From the NCBI RefSeq assembly GCF_002091755.1, contig NZ_BDAI01000004.1:372001-436000 (forward strand): a stretch of 64,000 nucleotides of DNA. The letters run 5' to 3'. This document shows positions 1 through 7,184 of the stretch, piece by piece (the stretch's first letter is position 1; each line of letters opens with the position of its first letter). Source of the DNA: Pseudomonas nitroreducens NBRC 12694. GTDB taxonomy: Bacteria; Pseudomonadota; Gammaproteobacteria; Pseudomonadales; Pseudomonadaceae. Under the pieces are notes generated by a model that saw only the letters and a program-made list of their open reading frames with translations, was not told the origin of the DNA and did no database searches. The translations under genes were made by a program, and so were the position numbers.

Positions 1-281
1 TGAACCTGGCGTTCTTCCCGATGCACTTCGTCGGCCTGGCCGGCATGCCGCGGCGGATTCCGGACTACAACCTGCAGTTCGCCGATTTCAACATGGTCTC
101 GTCCATCGGCGCCTTCATGTTCGGTACCACGCAGTTGCTGTTCCTGTTCATCGTCATCAAGTGCATTCGTGGCGGCCCGGCAGCGCCGGCCAAACCCTGG
201 GATGGCGCGGAAGGCCTGGAGTGGACGATTCCGTCGCCCGCGCCGTACCACACCTTCACCACGCCTCCGGAAGTGAAATAA
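1..281 (+). CDS. coxA: Cytochrome c oxidase subunit I, C-terminal end (partial)
   Basis: The window opens inside this gene; about 92 C-terminal residues remain in the frame that ends at TAA 279-281. The visible part has the helix 11-12 region typical of heme-copper oxidase subunit I: a short segment with HFVGLAGMPRRIPDY, then a hydrophobic helix (FMFGTTQLLFLFIVIKC) and a soluble tail ending in TPPEVK. Subunit I carries heme a and the heme a3-CuB centre in the inner membrane and reduces O2 while pumping protons. The downstream order ctaG-coxC supports an aa3-type oxidase operon. The catalytic histidines lie upstream of the window, so only identity, not integrity, can be judged. Confidence 0.93.
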   Translation, partial: NLAFFPMHFVGLAGMPRRIPDYNLQFADFNMVSSIGAFMFGTTQLLFLFIVIKCIRGGPAAPAKPWDGAEGLEWTIPSPAPYHTFTTPPEVK

Positions 282-290
282 CGATGTTCC

Positions 291-366
291 TGTAGGAGCG
301 AGCTTGCTCGCGAACGCTTTCTCCCGGTTCGCGAGCAAGGGCTAGGCGCCCCCCACGCTCCTACAA
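291..366. repeat. REP inverted pair
   Basis: Two head-to-head REP units: TGTAGGAGCGAGCTTGCTCG at 291-310 and the reverse-oriented unit TTCGCGAGCAAGG...GCTCCTACA ending at 366. It forms a large stem in the 100-bp gap between coxA and ctaG. Related units lie at 42174-42209 and 54081-54165. Such elements in Pseudomonas are usually moved by REP-associated tyrosine transposases and may stabilise or terminate mRNA. Confidence 0.85.
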
Positions 367-381
367 GAGAGGAATCGACTC

Positions 382-939
382 ATGAGCGACGGCAACATCG
401 AAACGCGCAAGCTGGTGACCCGGCTGGTCATTGCCGTGGTCGCCATGTTCGCCTTCGGCTTTGCCCTGGTGCCGCTGTACGACGTGATGTGCAAGGCGCT
501 GGGCATCAACGGCAAGACCTCCGGCAGCGCCTACCAGGGCGATGGCCAGGTGGTCGATCAGTCGCGCGAGGTGAAGATCCAGTTCGTCGCCAACAACAAC
601 ATCGACATGGTCTGGGAATTCCACCCCGAGTCGGAGCAACTGGTGGTGCACCCGGGTGCGGTGAACCAGATGCTGTTCGTGGCGCGCAACCCCACCGACA
701 AGCCGATGACCGCCCAGGCGATCCCGAGCATCGCGCCATCGGTGGCGGCCACCTACTTCCACAAGACCGAATGCTTCTGCTTCACCCAGCAGGTCCTGCA
801 GCCGGGCGAGCGCATCGAAATGCCGGTGCGTTTCATCGTCGACCGCGACCTGCCCAAGGATGTGCGTCACCTGACGCTTGCTTACACGCTGTTCGACATC
901 ACTGCCCGCAAGCCACCCGTGGCCAGTAACGAGCGCTGA
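382..939 (+). CDS. ctaG: Cytochrome c oxidase assembly protein CtaG (Cox11 family)
   Basis: 185-residue Cox11/CtaG protein that delivers copper to the CuB site of subunit I. Residues about 10-32 form a single N-terminal membrane anchor (LVTRLVIAVVAMFAFGFALV), followed by a periplasmic beta-rich domain. The copper-binding CFCF motif is present (TECFCFTQQ, about residues 130-138), as is a conserved Cys just after the anchor (VMCKALG). The length is normal for the family. GAGAGGAA lies just upstream of the ATG. It sits between subunit I and subunit III, the standard proteobacterial aa3 order. Its stop codon abuts a 144-bp inverted-repeat element. Confidence 0.95.
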   Translation: MSDGNIETRKLVTRLVIAVVAMFAFGFALVPLYDVMCKALGINGKTSGSAYQGDGQVVDQSREVKIQFVANNNIDMVWEFHPESEQLVVHPGAVNQMLFVARNPTDKPMTAQAIPSIAPSVAATYFHKTECFCFTQQVLQPGERIEMPVRFIVDRDLPKDVRHLTLAYTLFDITARKPPVASNER

Positions 940-1082
940 GAAGTCGGTGGATGATCGTGCGAGCTAGAGTGAGGCAAGGCGGGACCGGCCGAGGAGCCGG
1001 AGTTTACGAGTTGTAAATGAGGACTCCGAGGCCGGCTCCAACGCAGCCTCACCGACGCGCAGTAGATCAGCAACCGACTTCT
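939..1082. repeat. MITE-like 144-bp element with 10-bp terminal inverted repeats
   Basis: Perfect terminal inverted repeats AGAAGTCGGT (939-948) and ACCGACTTCT (1073-1082) bound a sequence that folds internally: GGAGCCGG pairs with CCGGCTCC, and GGAGTTTAC-type arms pair with GTAAA/ACTCC. The left end shares the last base of the ctaG stop codon and the right end lies a few bases before the coxC ribosome binding site. No coding capacity. I have an impression that similar units recur in other pseudomonads, but that is memory rather than evidence. Confidence 0.65.
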
Positions 1083-1102
1083 GGGCAAGGAGAACAAGAA
1101 CA

Positions 1103-1990
1103 ATGGCAACCCACGATCCCTATTACGTCCCCGCGCAGAGCAAGTGGCCGATCATCGCCACCATCGGCATGCTGGTGACGATGTTCGGCGTCGGCACCTG
1201 GATGAACGACATGAGCGCCGGCAAGGAGCACTCCCACGGCCCGTGGATCTTCTTCGCCGGCGGGCTGATCCTGGCGTACATGCTGTTCGGCTGGTTCGGC
1301 AACGTCATCAAGGAAAGCCGCGGCGGGCTCTACAGCCCGCAGATGGACCGCTCGTTCCGCTGGGGCATGAGCTGGTTCATCTTCTCGGAGGTGATGTTCT
1401 TCGCCGCCTTCTTCGGCGCACTGTTCTACGTGCGCCACTTCGTCAACCCGTGGCTGGGCGGCGAAGGTCACCACGGTATCTCGCACATGCTCTGGCCGCA
1501 GTTCGAAACCGGCTGGCCGCAGCTGAGCAACCCAGACAACAAGCTCTTCCCGCCGCCCAAGGAAGTGATCGATCCGTGGAAGCTGCCGCTGATCAACACC
1601 CTGCTGCTGGTCACTTCCAGCTTCACCGTGACCTTCGCCCACCACGCGCTGAAGAAGAACCATCGCGGCCCGCTGAAGATGTGGCTGGCGGCGACCGTGG
1701 CGCTGGGTGCGTGCTTCCTGGTACTGCAGGCTTACGAGTACCACGAGGCTTACAGCGAGCTGGGCCTGACCCTGGGTTCGGGCATCTACGGCGCGACCTT
1801 CTTCATGCTTACCGGCTTCCACGGCGCCCACGTGACCATCGGCGCGATCATGCTGAGCATCATGCTGATCCGCATCATCCGCGGGCACTTCGATGCCGAC
1901 AAACACTTCGGCTTCGAGGCGGCCAGCTGGTACTGGCACTTCGTCGACGTGGTGTGGATCGGGCTGTTCATCTTCGTTTACGTGCTGTGA
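1103..1990 (+). CDS. coxC: Cytochrome c oxidase subunit III
   Basis: 295-residue subunit III of the aa3 oxidase, a seven-helix inner-membrane protein that stabilises the proton-pumping core. Conserved segments are visible: SFRWGMSWFIFSEVMFFAAFFGALFY in the second-third helix region, LLVTSSFTVTFAHHAL, and the C-terminal LTGFHGAHVTIGAIM and ASWYWHFVDVVWIGLFIFVYVL regions. A good Shine-Dalgarno (AAGGAGAA, about 1086-1093) precedes the ATG. The insertion of a repeat element between ctaG and coxC leaves the ribosome binding site intact, so the gene should still be read in the oxidase operon. Confidence 0.97.
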   Translation: MATHDPYYVPAQSKWPIIATIGMLVTMFGVGTWMNDMSAGKEHSHGPWIFFAGGLILAYMLFGWFGNVIKESRGGLYSPQMDRSFRWGMSWFIFSEVMFFAAFFGALFYVRHFVNPWLGGEGHHGISHMLWPQFETGWPQLSNPDNKLFPPPKEVIDPWKLPLINTLLLVTSSFTVTFAHHALKKNHRGPLKMWLAATVALGACFLVLQAYEYHEAYSELGLTLGSGIYGATFFMLTGFHGAHVTIGAIMLSIMLIRIIRGHFDADKHFGFEAASWYWHFVDVVWIGLFIFVYVL

Positions 1991-2020
1991 GGACGCTCCG
2001 CCCGCGACAAGCTCAAAAGC

Positions 2021-2136
2021 CCCTCACCCTAACCCTCTCCCTCAGGGAGAGGGGACCGTTCGGCGCAGGATGAAACCGTGGCGTCAGCCGGCACGGACAG
2101 CCCCCTCTCCCTGAGGGAGAGGGCTGGGGTGAGGGG
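2021..2136. repeat. CCCTCACCCTAACC / GGTTAGGGTGAGGG-type inverted repeat, copy 1
   Basis: Left arm CCCTCACCCTAACCCTCTCC (2021-2040) and right arm GGGAGAGGGCTGGGGTGAGGG (ending 2136) are near-perfect inverted repeats, each with an inner hairpin around CTCCCTCAGGGAG / CTCCCTGAGGGAG. It lies between convergent coxC and the DUF2909 gene. Further copies are at 41972-42109, 46783-46921 and, inverted and degraded, 56299-56428. Confidence 0.85.
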
Positions 2137-2193
2137 AACGCAGGCACAAGGCTTCAGAGGAAGACAATTGCTCCAACCCAGAGCAAGACGGAA

Positions 2194-2403
2194 CTAGAAA
2201 TGCCAGGGCGCAGAGCTGCCGAGTTGGCCGCTGAAGAAGCCCCAGGCGATCAGAGCGAGAGTCAGGGCGGTGAGGGTGACACGCACAGTCAGCGCATTGA
2301 CCACCCGCGAACCGCGGCCCTCGTCCTTGACCAGGAAGAACAGGCCACTGAACAGGCTGACGACGGTCGCCAGCAACAACAGAACGATCGCAGCTTTGAG
2401 CAC
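2194..2403 (-). CDS. DUF2909 family small membrane protein
   Basis: 69-residue protein with two hydrophobic helices (about residues 2-25 and 39-60) joined by a short charged loop KDEGRGSR. This is the layout of DUF2909 proteins, which are regularly found in the cytochrome oxidase assembly cluster of Pseudomonas between subunit III and SURF1. Function unknown; a role in oxidase assembly is inferred only from position. The start is GTG (2401-2403), chosen because a perfect AGGAGG (2410-2415 on the complementary strand) lies six bases upstream. It is transcribed against its neighbours, convergent to coxC and divergent from SURF1. Confidence 0.85.
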   Translation of the reverse strand: MLKAAIVLLLLATVVSLFSGLFFLVKDEGRGSRVVNALTVRVTLTALTLALIAWGFFSGQLGSSAPWHF

Positions 2404-2447
2404 TACCGGCCTCCTGTCCGCAGGGGACTGGGGTTGAGGGGGATGTC

Positions 2448-3212
2448 TTGCAGTATAGCCAGCACGCTACCGAGCACCGTCAGGGCCGTACCACGCGCGC
2501 CTTCCGGCCCGGCATCGCGCCGACCCTGGTGGTCCTCGCGCTGTTGCCGGTGCTGATCGGCCTGGGTTTCTGGCAACTCTCCCGCGCCGCCGAAAAACGC
2601 ACCCTTCTCGCCGCTGCCGAGCTGCAACGCCAGCAGGACCCGATCAGCATCGCCGAGCTCGAACGCCAACCGCCGCGCAGCTATGTTCGCGTGCGCCTGC
2701 AGGGCCAGCTCGACGCCGAGCACACCGCCCTGCTCGACAACCGCACCCGCAACGGCCAGGCCGGCGTCGAGGTGCTGCAACCCTTCTTCGACCGTGTTGG
2801 CCACCAGTGGCTGCTGGTCAACCGCGGCTGGGTGCCGTGGCCCGATCGCCGCGTACCACCGAAGGTCGACACGCCCAATCATGAGCTGCTGCTGGATGCC
2901 TGGACCTACGTCCCGCCGCCCGCCGCGCCAACCGCTCCGGTCGCCGGTTGGCCGCGCCTGATCACCCAGGTCGACGCGCCCTTCCTCTGGGACCAGCTTG
3001 GCCGCGAGGGCCAAGCCATGGAAATTCGCCTGGAGCCGGGCGACGCCGCCTTCGACACCGACTGGCCGATCGTCGCCATGCCCCCGGAGCGCCACGTCGG
3101 CTACGCCGTGCAGTGGTTCGCCCTGGCCATCGCACTCTCCGCCCTTTACCTCTACCTCGGCATCCGTCGCGCACGGGAGACCTTCGACCATGACCGCCAT
3201 GACTCTGCCTGA
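2448..3212 (+). CDS. SURF1 family cytochrome oxidase assembly protein
   Basis: 254-residue SURF1/Shy1 protein, which helps place heme A in cytochrome oxidase. An N-terminal helix (about 25-45, GIAPTLVVLALLPVLIGLGFWQL) and a C-terminal helix (about 222-243, AVQWFALAIALSALYLYLGI) flank a periplasmic domain, the family layout. GFWQLSRAAEK and LLVNRGWVPW are conserved family signatures. No ATG fits; TTG at 2448 is preceded by GAGGGGG at a five-base spacing, so a TTG start is proposed, although a few residues either way are possible. The 3' end overlaps the next gene by 23 bases. Confidence 0.9.
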   Translation: MQYSQHATEHRQGRTTRAFRPGIAPTLVVLALLPVLIGLGFWQLSRAAEKRTLLAAAELQRQQDPISIAELERQPPRSYVRVRLQGQLDAEHTALLDNRTRNGQAGVEVLQPFFDRVGHQWLLVNRGWVPWPDRRVPPKVDTPNHELLLDAWTYVPPPAAPTAPVAGWPRLITQVDAPFLWDQLGREGQAMEIRLEPGDAAFDTDWPIVAMPPERHVGYAVQWFALAIALSALYLYLGIRRARETFDHDRHDSA

Positions 3213-3753
3213 CTCCTCCGCCCGCCGCCGCGGGCGCGTGCAACTGCTGCTGATCCTCGGCATGGTGCTGGGGCCGATGTTGCTCGCCACCGCCATGTAC
3301 AAGCTGCAGTTCTGGGTGCCGGAAGGCCGCAGCTACCACGGCGACCTGATCGCCACCGGGCAGACTCCGGCCGATCTCGGCGTGCAGGACGACAAGGCCA
3401 GCGACCAGTGGCAACTGTTGGTCACCGCACCGGAAACCTGCGCCAGCGACTGCCAGCAACTGGTCTACCTGGCGCGCCAGATCAATATCGGCCTGGGCCG
3501 CGAAGCCAGCCGCGCCGAACACGCCCTGGCCTTCGCCAAACCGCTGCCGGCCGAGTTCATCGGCCTGCTCGACAAGGACTACCCGCGCCTGCAACGCCTG
3601 GGCCTGACGCCCAACCAGCACACCGGCACCCAGCCGCAGCTGTGGATCGTCGACCCCCACGGCAACCTGGTACTGCGCTACGACGCCAAGGCCAACGGCA
3701 AGTCGATCCTCAAGGACCTGCAGTTGCTGCTGAAGCTGTCCAACATCGGTTAA
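3190..3753 (+). CDS. Membrane-anchored SCO-like protein of the oxidase assembly cluster
   Basis: 187 residues. An N-terminal anchor (about 17-37, RVQLLLILGMVLGPMLLATA) is followed by a periplasmic domain. Usually annotated only as hypothetical in this cluster (it corresponds in position to PA0111 of PAO1, from memory). I see a C-x3-C pair (C84 and C88, in PETCASDC) after WQLLVTA, and a His at 157 in VDPHGNLVLRY. The SenC protein encoded nearby has the same arrangement: W-SLLFFG, C84-x3-C88, and VDHSGNLVLIG with His173. A thioredoxin-fold copper chaperone is therefore inferred. The ATG overlaps SURF1 by 23 bases; other starts inside SURF1 would give longer, less likely products. Confidence 0.8.
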   Translation: MTAMTLPDSSARRRGRVQLLLILGMVLGPMLLATAMYKLQFWVPEGRSYHGDLIATGQTPADLGVQDDKASDQWQLLVTAPETCASDCQQLVYLARQINIGLGREASRAEHALAFAKPLPAEFIGLLDKDYPRLQRLGLTPNQHTGTQPQLWIVDPHGNLVLRYDAKANGKSILKDLQLLLKLSNIG

Positions 3754-3796
3754 GAGCTCGCCAGCCCTACGACAACAACAAGATCGGGAGCGACGC

Positions 3797-4870
3797 ATGA
3801 TCCAGGCAAGACGCAAACCCGCCTTCTACCTCGCCGTGCTGGCCACCGCGCTGGCCTTCGTGGTCATCCTGCTGGGTGCCTATACGCGCCTGACCCACGC
3901 TGGTCTCGGCTGCCCGGACTGGCCCGGCTGCTACGGCTTCGTCCACGTGCCGCTGAACGATGCGCAATTGGCCCACGCCGAAATGCACTTCCCCGACTCA
4001 CCGGTGGAGGCGCAGAAGGGCTGGAACGAGATGATCCACCGCTACTTCGCCGGTAGCCTTGGCCTACTGATCCTAGGGCTGGCGGTCCACGCACTGGTGC
4101 GTCGCGGCCGTGACGGCCAACCGATGCGCCTGCCGCTGATACTGCTCGCCGTGGTGATCGCCCAGGCCGCATTCGGCATGTGGACGGTCACCCTCAAACT
4201 CTGGCCGCAGGTGGTCACCGCGCATCTGCTCGGCGGCTTCACCACGCTGTCGCTGCTGTTCCTGCTCAGCCTCCGCCTGTCCGGCGCCTTCGCCCCGCTG
4301 CAACTGCCGTCGAAGTTGCGTGCACTGGCAGCCCTCGCCCTGCTGATGGTGATCGGGCAGATCGCCCTCGGTGGCTGGGTCAGCAGCAACTACGCCGCGG
4401 TGGCCTGCATCGACCTGCCGATGTGCCACGGCGAGTGGTGGCCGAACATGGACTTCGCCAACGGCTTCCACCTCACCCAGCACATCGGCCCGAACTACCT
4501 CGGCGGCCAGCTCGACAGCGATGCCCGCACGGCCATCCACATGACCCACCGCATGGGCGCGCTGGGCGTGACGGCGGTGATCCTGCTGCTGGCCTGGAAT
4601 CTCCAGCGCCACGGCCTGATCGGCATTACCGCACTCATGCTGCTGGGGCTGTCGTTCCAGATCGGCCTGGGCATCAGCAACGTCCTGCTGCACCTGCCGC
4701 TGCCCGTCGCAGTGGCGCACAACGGCGGCGGCGCCTTCCTGCTACTGATGCTGGTGCTGGTGAACTACCGGGTGCGCGCGCCCGCAACGAAACGCGTCGA
4801 GCTGCCCGCCGGCGGCCCGATCGCCCTGGACGCCCTGGAGCGCCCGGTGGCCTATCCCTCGCAAGGATGA
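3797..4870 (+). CDS. ctaA: Heme A synthase (COX15/CtaA family)
   Basis: 357-residue polytopic membrane protein that oxidises the C8 methyl of heme O to a formyl group, giving heme A for the aa3 oxidase. About eight helices are visible. The four heme-ligand histidine regions of the family are present in order: MIHRYFAG, VTAHLLGG, HMTHRMGA and VAHNGGG. The N-terminal motif LTHAGLGCPDWPGCYG contains the paired cysteines of type-1 enzymes, and a second Cys pair occurs in ACIDLPMCHG. GGGAGCGACGC precedes the ATG. It lies next to ctaB, which makes its substrate heme O. Confidence 0.95.
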   Translation: MIQARRKPAFYLAVLATALAFVVILLGAYTRLTHAGLGCPDWPGCYGFVHVPLNDAQLAHAEMHFPDSPVEAQKGWNEMIHRYFAGSLGLLILGLAVHALVRRGRDGQPMRLPLILLAVVIAQAAFGMWTVTLKLWPQVVTAHLLGGFTTLSLLFLLSLRLSGAFAPLQLPSKLRALAALALLMVIGQIALGGWVSSNYAAVACIDLPMCHGEWWPNMDFANGFHLTQHIGPNYLGGQLDSDARTAIHMTHRMGALGVTAVILLLAWNLQRHGLIGITALMLLGLSFQIGLGISNVLLHLPLPVAVAHNGGGAFLLLMLVLVNYRVRAPATKRVELPAGGPIALDALERPVAYPSQG

Positions 4871-4943
4871 AACAAGCTTGAGCACGACGGCCGGCCGGCG
4901 CCGAGGCGCGTCAGCCCCATTCCAGAAGTCAGAAGACGGAGAA

Positions 4944-5852
4944 ATGCCCATGGCCAGCGTCATCAGCACTTCCAGCCAAGCCAGCTGGCGCGACCTGCTC
5001 GAACTGACCAAACCCAAGGTGGTCCTGCTCATGCTGATCACCTCGCTGATCGGCATGCTGCTCGCCACCAAGGCCGGCGTGCCCTGGCAGGTACTGCTAT
5101 TCGGCAACCTCGGCATCGGCCTCTGCGCCGGCGGCGCGGCGGCGGTGAACCACGTGGTGGACAGGCGCATCGACTCGATCATGGCGCGTACCCACAAGCG
5201 CCCGCTGGCCGAAGGACGCGTCTCGCCACCCATCGCGCTGGGCTTCGCCATGCTGCTGTCGATCGCCGGGATGGCAGTCCTGCTGGTGTTCACCAACCAG
5301 CTGACGGCCTGGCTGACGCTGGCTTCGCTGCTGGGCTACGCGGCGCTTTACACCGGCTTCCTCAAGCGCGCCACGCCGCAGAACATCGTCATCGGCGGCC
5401 TCGCCGGCGCCGCCCCGCCGCTGCTGGGCTGGGTCGCGGTGACCGGGCAGGTCTCCGCCGAACCGCTGCTGCTGGTGCTGATCATCTTCGCCTGGACACC
5501 GCCGCACTTCTGGGCCCTGTGCCTGCACCGCAAGGACGAATACGCCAAGGCCGACATTCCGATGCTGCCGGTGACCCACGGCGAGCACTACACCAAACTG
5601 CACATCCTGCTCTACACCCTGGTGCTGTTCGCCGTGACACTGATGCCCTTCGCTATCCACATGGCCGGCCTGGTCTACCTGCTCGCCGCGCTGGCCCTGG
5701 GCGCACGCTTCCTCGACTGGGCCTGGGCGCTCTACTGCGGCAGCCGACCCCATGCGGCGATCAAGACCTTCAAGTACTCTATCGCCTACCTGTTCCTGCT
5801 GTTCATCGCGCTGCTGGTGGACCACTACCTGCCGCTGCACCTGAACTACTGA
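4944..5852 (+). CDS. ctaB: Protoheme IX farnesyltransferase (heme O synthase)
   Basis: 302-residue UbiA-superfamily prenyltransferase converting protoheme IX plus farnesyl diphosphate to heme O. The first Asp-rich motif is NHVVDRRIDSIMARTHKRPL and the second is in LHRKDEYAKADIPMLPV; nine or so helices follow the family pattern. An open frame extends upstream to a TTG at 4878, but ATG 4944 has GGAG at a sensible distance and matches the usual family length near 300, so it is preferred. It follows ctaA closely; the pair supplies heme A for subunit I. Confidence 0.94.
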   Translation: MPMASVISTSSQASWRDLLELTKPKVVLLMLITSLIGMLLATKAGVPWQVLLFGNLGIGLCAGGAAAVNHVVDRRIDSIMARTHKRPLAEGRVSPPIALGFAMLLSIAGMAVLLVFTNQLTAWLTLASLLGYAALYTGFLKRATPQNIVIGGLAGAAPPLLGWVAVTGQVSAEPLLLVLIIFAWTPPHFWALCLHRKDEYAKADIPMLPVTHGEHYTKLHILLYTLVLFAVTLMPFAIHMAGLVYLLAALALGARFLDWAWALYCGSRPHAAIKTFKYSIAYLFLLFIALLVDHYLPLHLNY

Positions 5853-5932
5853 GGCCGGTTCGCGGGTTCGCTCCGAAGGGGCGGGCCCGCAAGTCCAGCG
5901 CTCGCCCAGACGTCCCGACCCACGAGTACCCC

Positions 5933-6568
5933 ATGACCCGAGTCAACAAGACCGTCTTCATCCTCGTCGCCATCGTCGCCGTAATCCTCGGCCTCACTGT
6001 CCAGAAGGTGCTCAACCAGCGCCACCAGCTCGACCCGACCGTGCTGCTCGACGCCGGCATCGTGATCCTGCCGCAGACCCGCAGCGTCCCCGACCTGACC
6101 TTCACCGACCAGGACAGCCAGCCGTTCCAGACCGCCAGCCTGAAGGACAAGTGGTCCCTGCTGTTCTTCGGCTACACCTTCTGCCCGGACGTCTGCCCGA
6201 CTACCCTGGCGCAACTGCGCGAGCTGCAGACCAAGCTGCCGCCGGAAGTGGCGAAGAACCTGCAGGTGGTGTTCGTCAGCGTAGACCCGCACCGCGATAC
6301 CGCGCCGCGCATCAAGGAATACCTCGGCTTCTTCAATGCCGGCTTCAAGGGCATCACCGGCTCGGAAGAGAATGTGCAGAAACTGGCGAATGCCATGAGC
6401 ATTCCCTACATCCCGGCCGACACCAGCAAGCCCAACTACACCGTCGACCACAGCGGCAACCTGGTGCTGATCGGCCCGGACGGCACTCAACACGGCTTCA
6501 TCCGCGCCCCGCTGCACAACGACAAGCTGGTCGCCCAGCTCCCCAGCGTGATCAGCCCCGCCAACTGA
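5933..6568 (+). CDS. senC: SCO1/SenC copper chaperone
   Basis: 211-residue SCO1/SenC protein, an inner-membrane-anchored thioredoxin-fold copper chaperone for the CuA site of subunit II. Residues 7-24 are the membrane anchor. The copper ligands are present: CPDVCP (C84, C88) after WSLLFFGYTF, and His173 in VDHSGNLVLI. The sequence VFVSVDPHRDT is also a family signature. ATG 5933 is chosen because it gives the anchor at the N terminus. It is the last gene of the oxidase assembly cluster and is followed by a strong terminator. Confidence 0.95.
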   Translation: MTRVNKTVFILVAIVAVILGLTVQKVLNQRHQLDPTVLLDAGIVILPQTRSVPDLTFTDQDSQPFQTASLKDKWSLLFFGYTFCPDVCPTTLAQLRELQTKLPPEVAKNLQVVFVSVDPHRDTAPRIKEYLGFFNAGFKGITGSEENVQKLANAMSIPYIPADTSKPNYTVDHSGNLVLIGPDGTQHGFIRAPLHNDKLVAQLPSVISPAN

Positions 6569-6594
6569 GTCCCGCGACACCGTGTCTCACCCCC

Positions 6595-6629
6595 AACGGC
6601 CACCCGATACAGGTGGCCGTTGTTTTTTC
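6595..6629 (+). terminator. Rho-independent terminator after senC
   Basis: Perfect 10-bp stem AACGGCCACC (6595-6604) and GGTGGCCGTT (6612-6621) followed by a run of T (TTGTTTTTTCT). It ends the cytochrome oxidase assembly cluster. Confidence 0.92.
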
Positions 6630-7184
6630 TGCGTCATTCGTCTCGATACCAGGCAAACGCGAACTTTCTGCTAAACCTCATCTCATGGCTCTGGCGCGGT
6701 GTAATACGCGGTCTTGATGCTTTCGGGTGATTTTCCTGACCTCGTAGTCAATGTAAAAAATCTGCTACACAAAGTCAGGCATCAGGAATGACTCATACTC
6801 CATATTAGAAACATTAATTAACACCTATGCCTGAGCCTGTTGCAGGATTACCGGGCCTTTCGGTGGGCATGGGGAGTCTCTGATGGGTGGTCATTCACGG
6901 CGAGGATGACATTTCCGTCCGGTCACAATAGGCAATTAGGCTAAACACCAGGGTCCACGCGGCCTCGGTGGCGACCGGAAAACCACGGGTCCAAACGTGA
7001 CTTGTAGTTATCGCTTCGTACCGCTCCAGAACTTATTGATGCCCTCCAGGTTAGATTGCACAATGCCGCGGCCACCGGGTCACAGCCCGGTCCCACAATA
7101 AGAACTAGACCGTTGCCAGTTCGATAACCCGGGTCGCCAACGTAGTAGCCCGGACAATCCCAGGATCACGCAGGAGATTTGCGA
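6630..7184 (+). other. 555-bp non-coding region upstream of pntAA
   Basis: No convincing gene. The first half, about 6700-6830, is much more A+T-rich than the surroundings (for example ATTAGAAACATTAATTAACA), consistent with promoter DNA. The second half contains short inverted repeats, for example ACCGGG (7074-7079) with CCCGGT (7086-7091). A long 5' leader for the transhydrogenase operon is possible. I could not match it to a known riboswitch. Confidence 0.5.

Noticed and set aside
2448..3212. SURF1 gene called as truncated because no ATG is present
   Set aside because: The TTG at 2448 with GAGGGGG gives a full-length protein with both membrane helices.
6630..7184. Possible tRNA or known riboswitch upstream of pntAA
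   Set aside because: No cloverleaf, no conserved riboswitch core was recognisable by eye; left as an open question.
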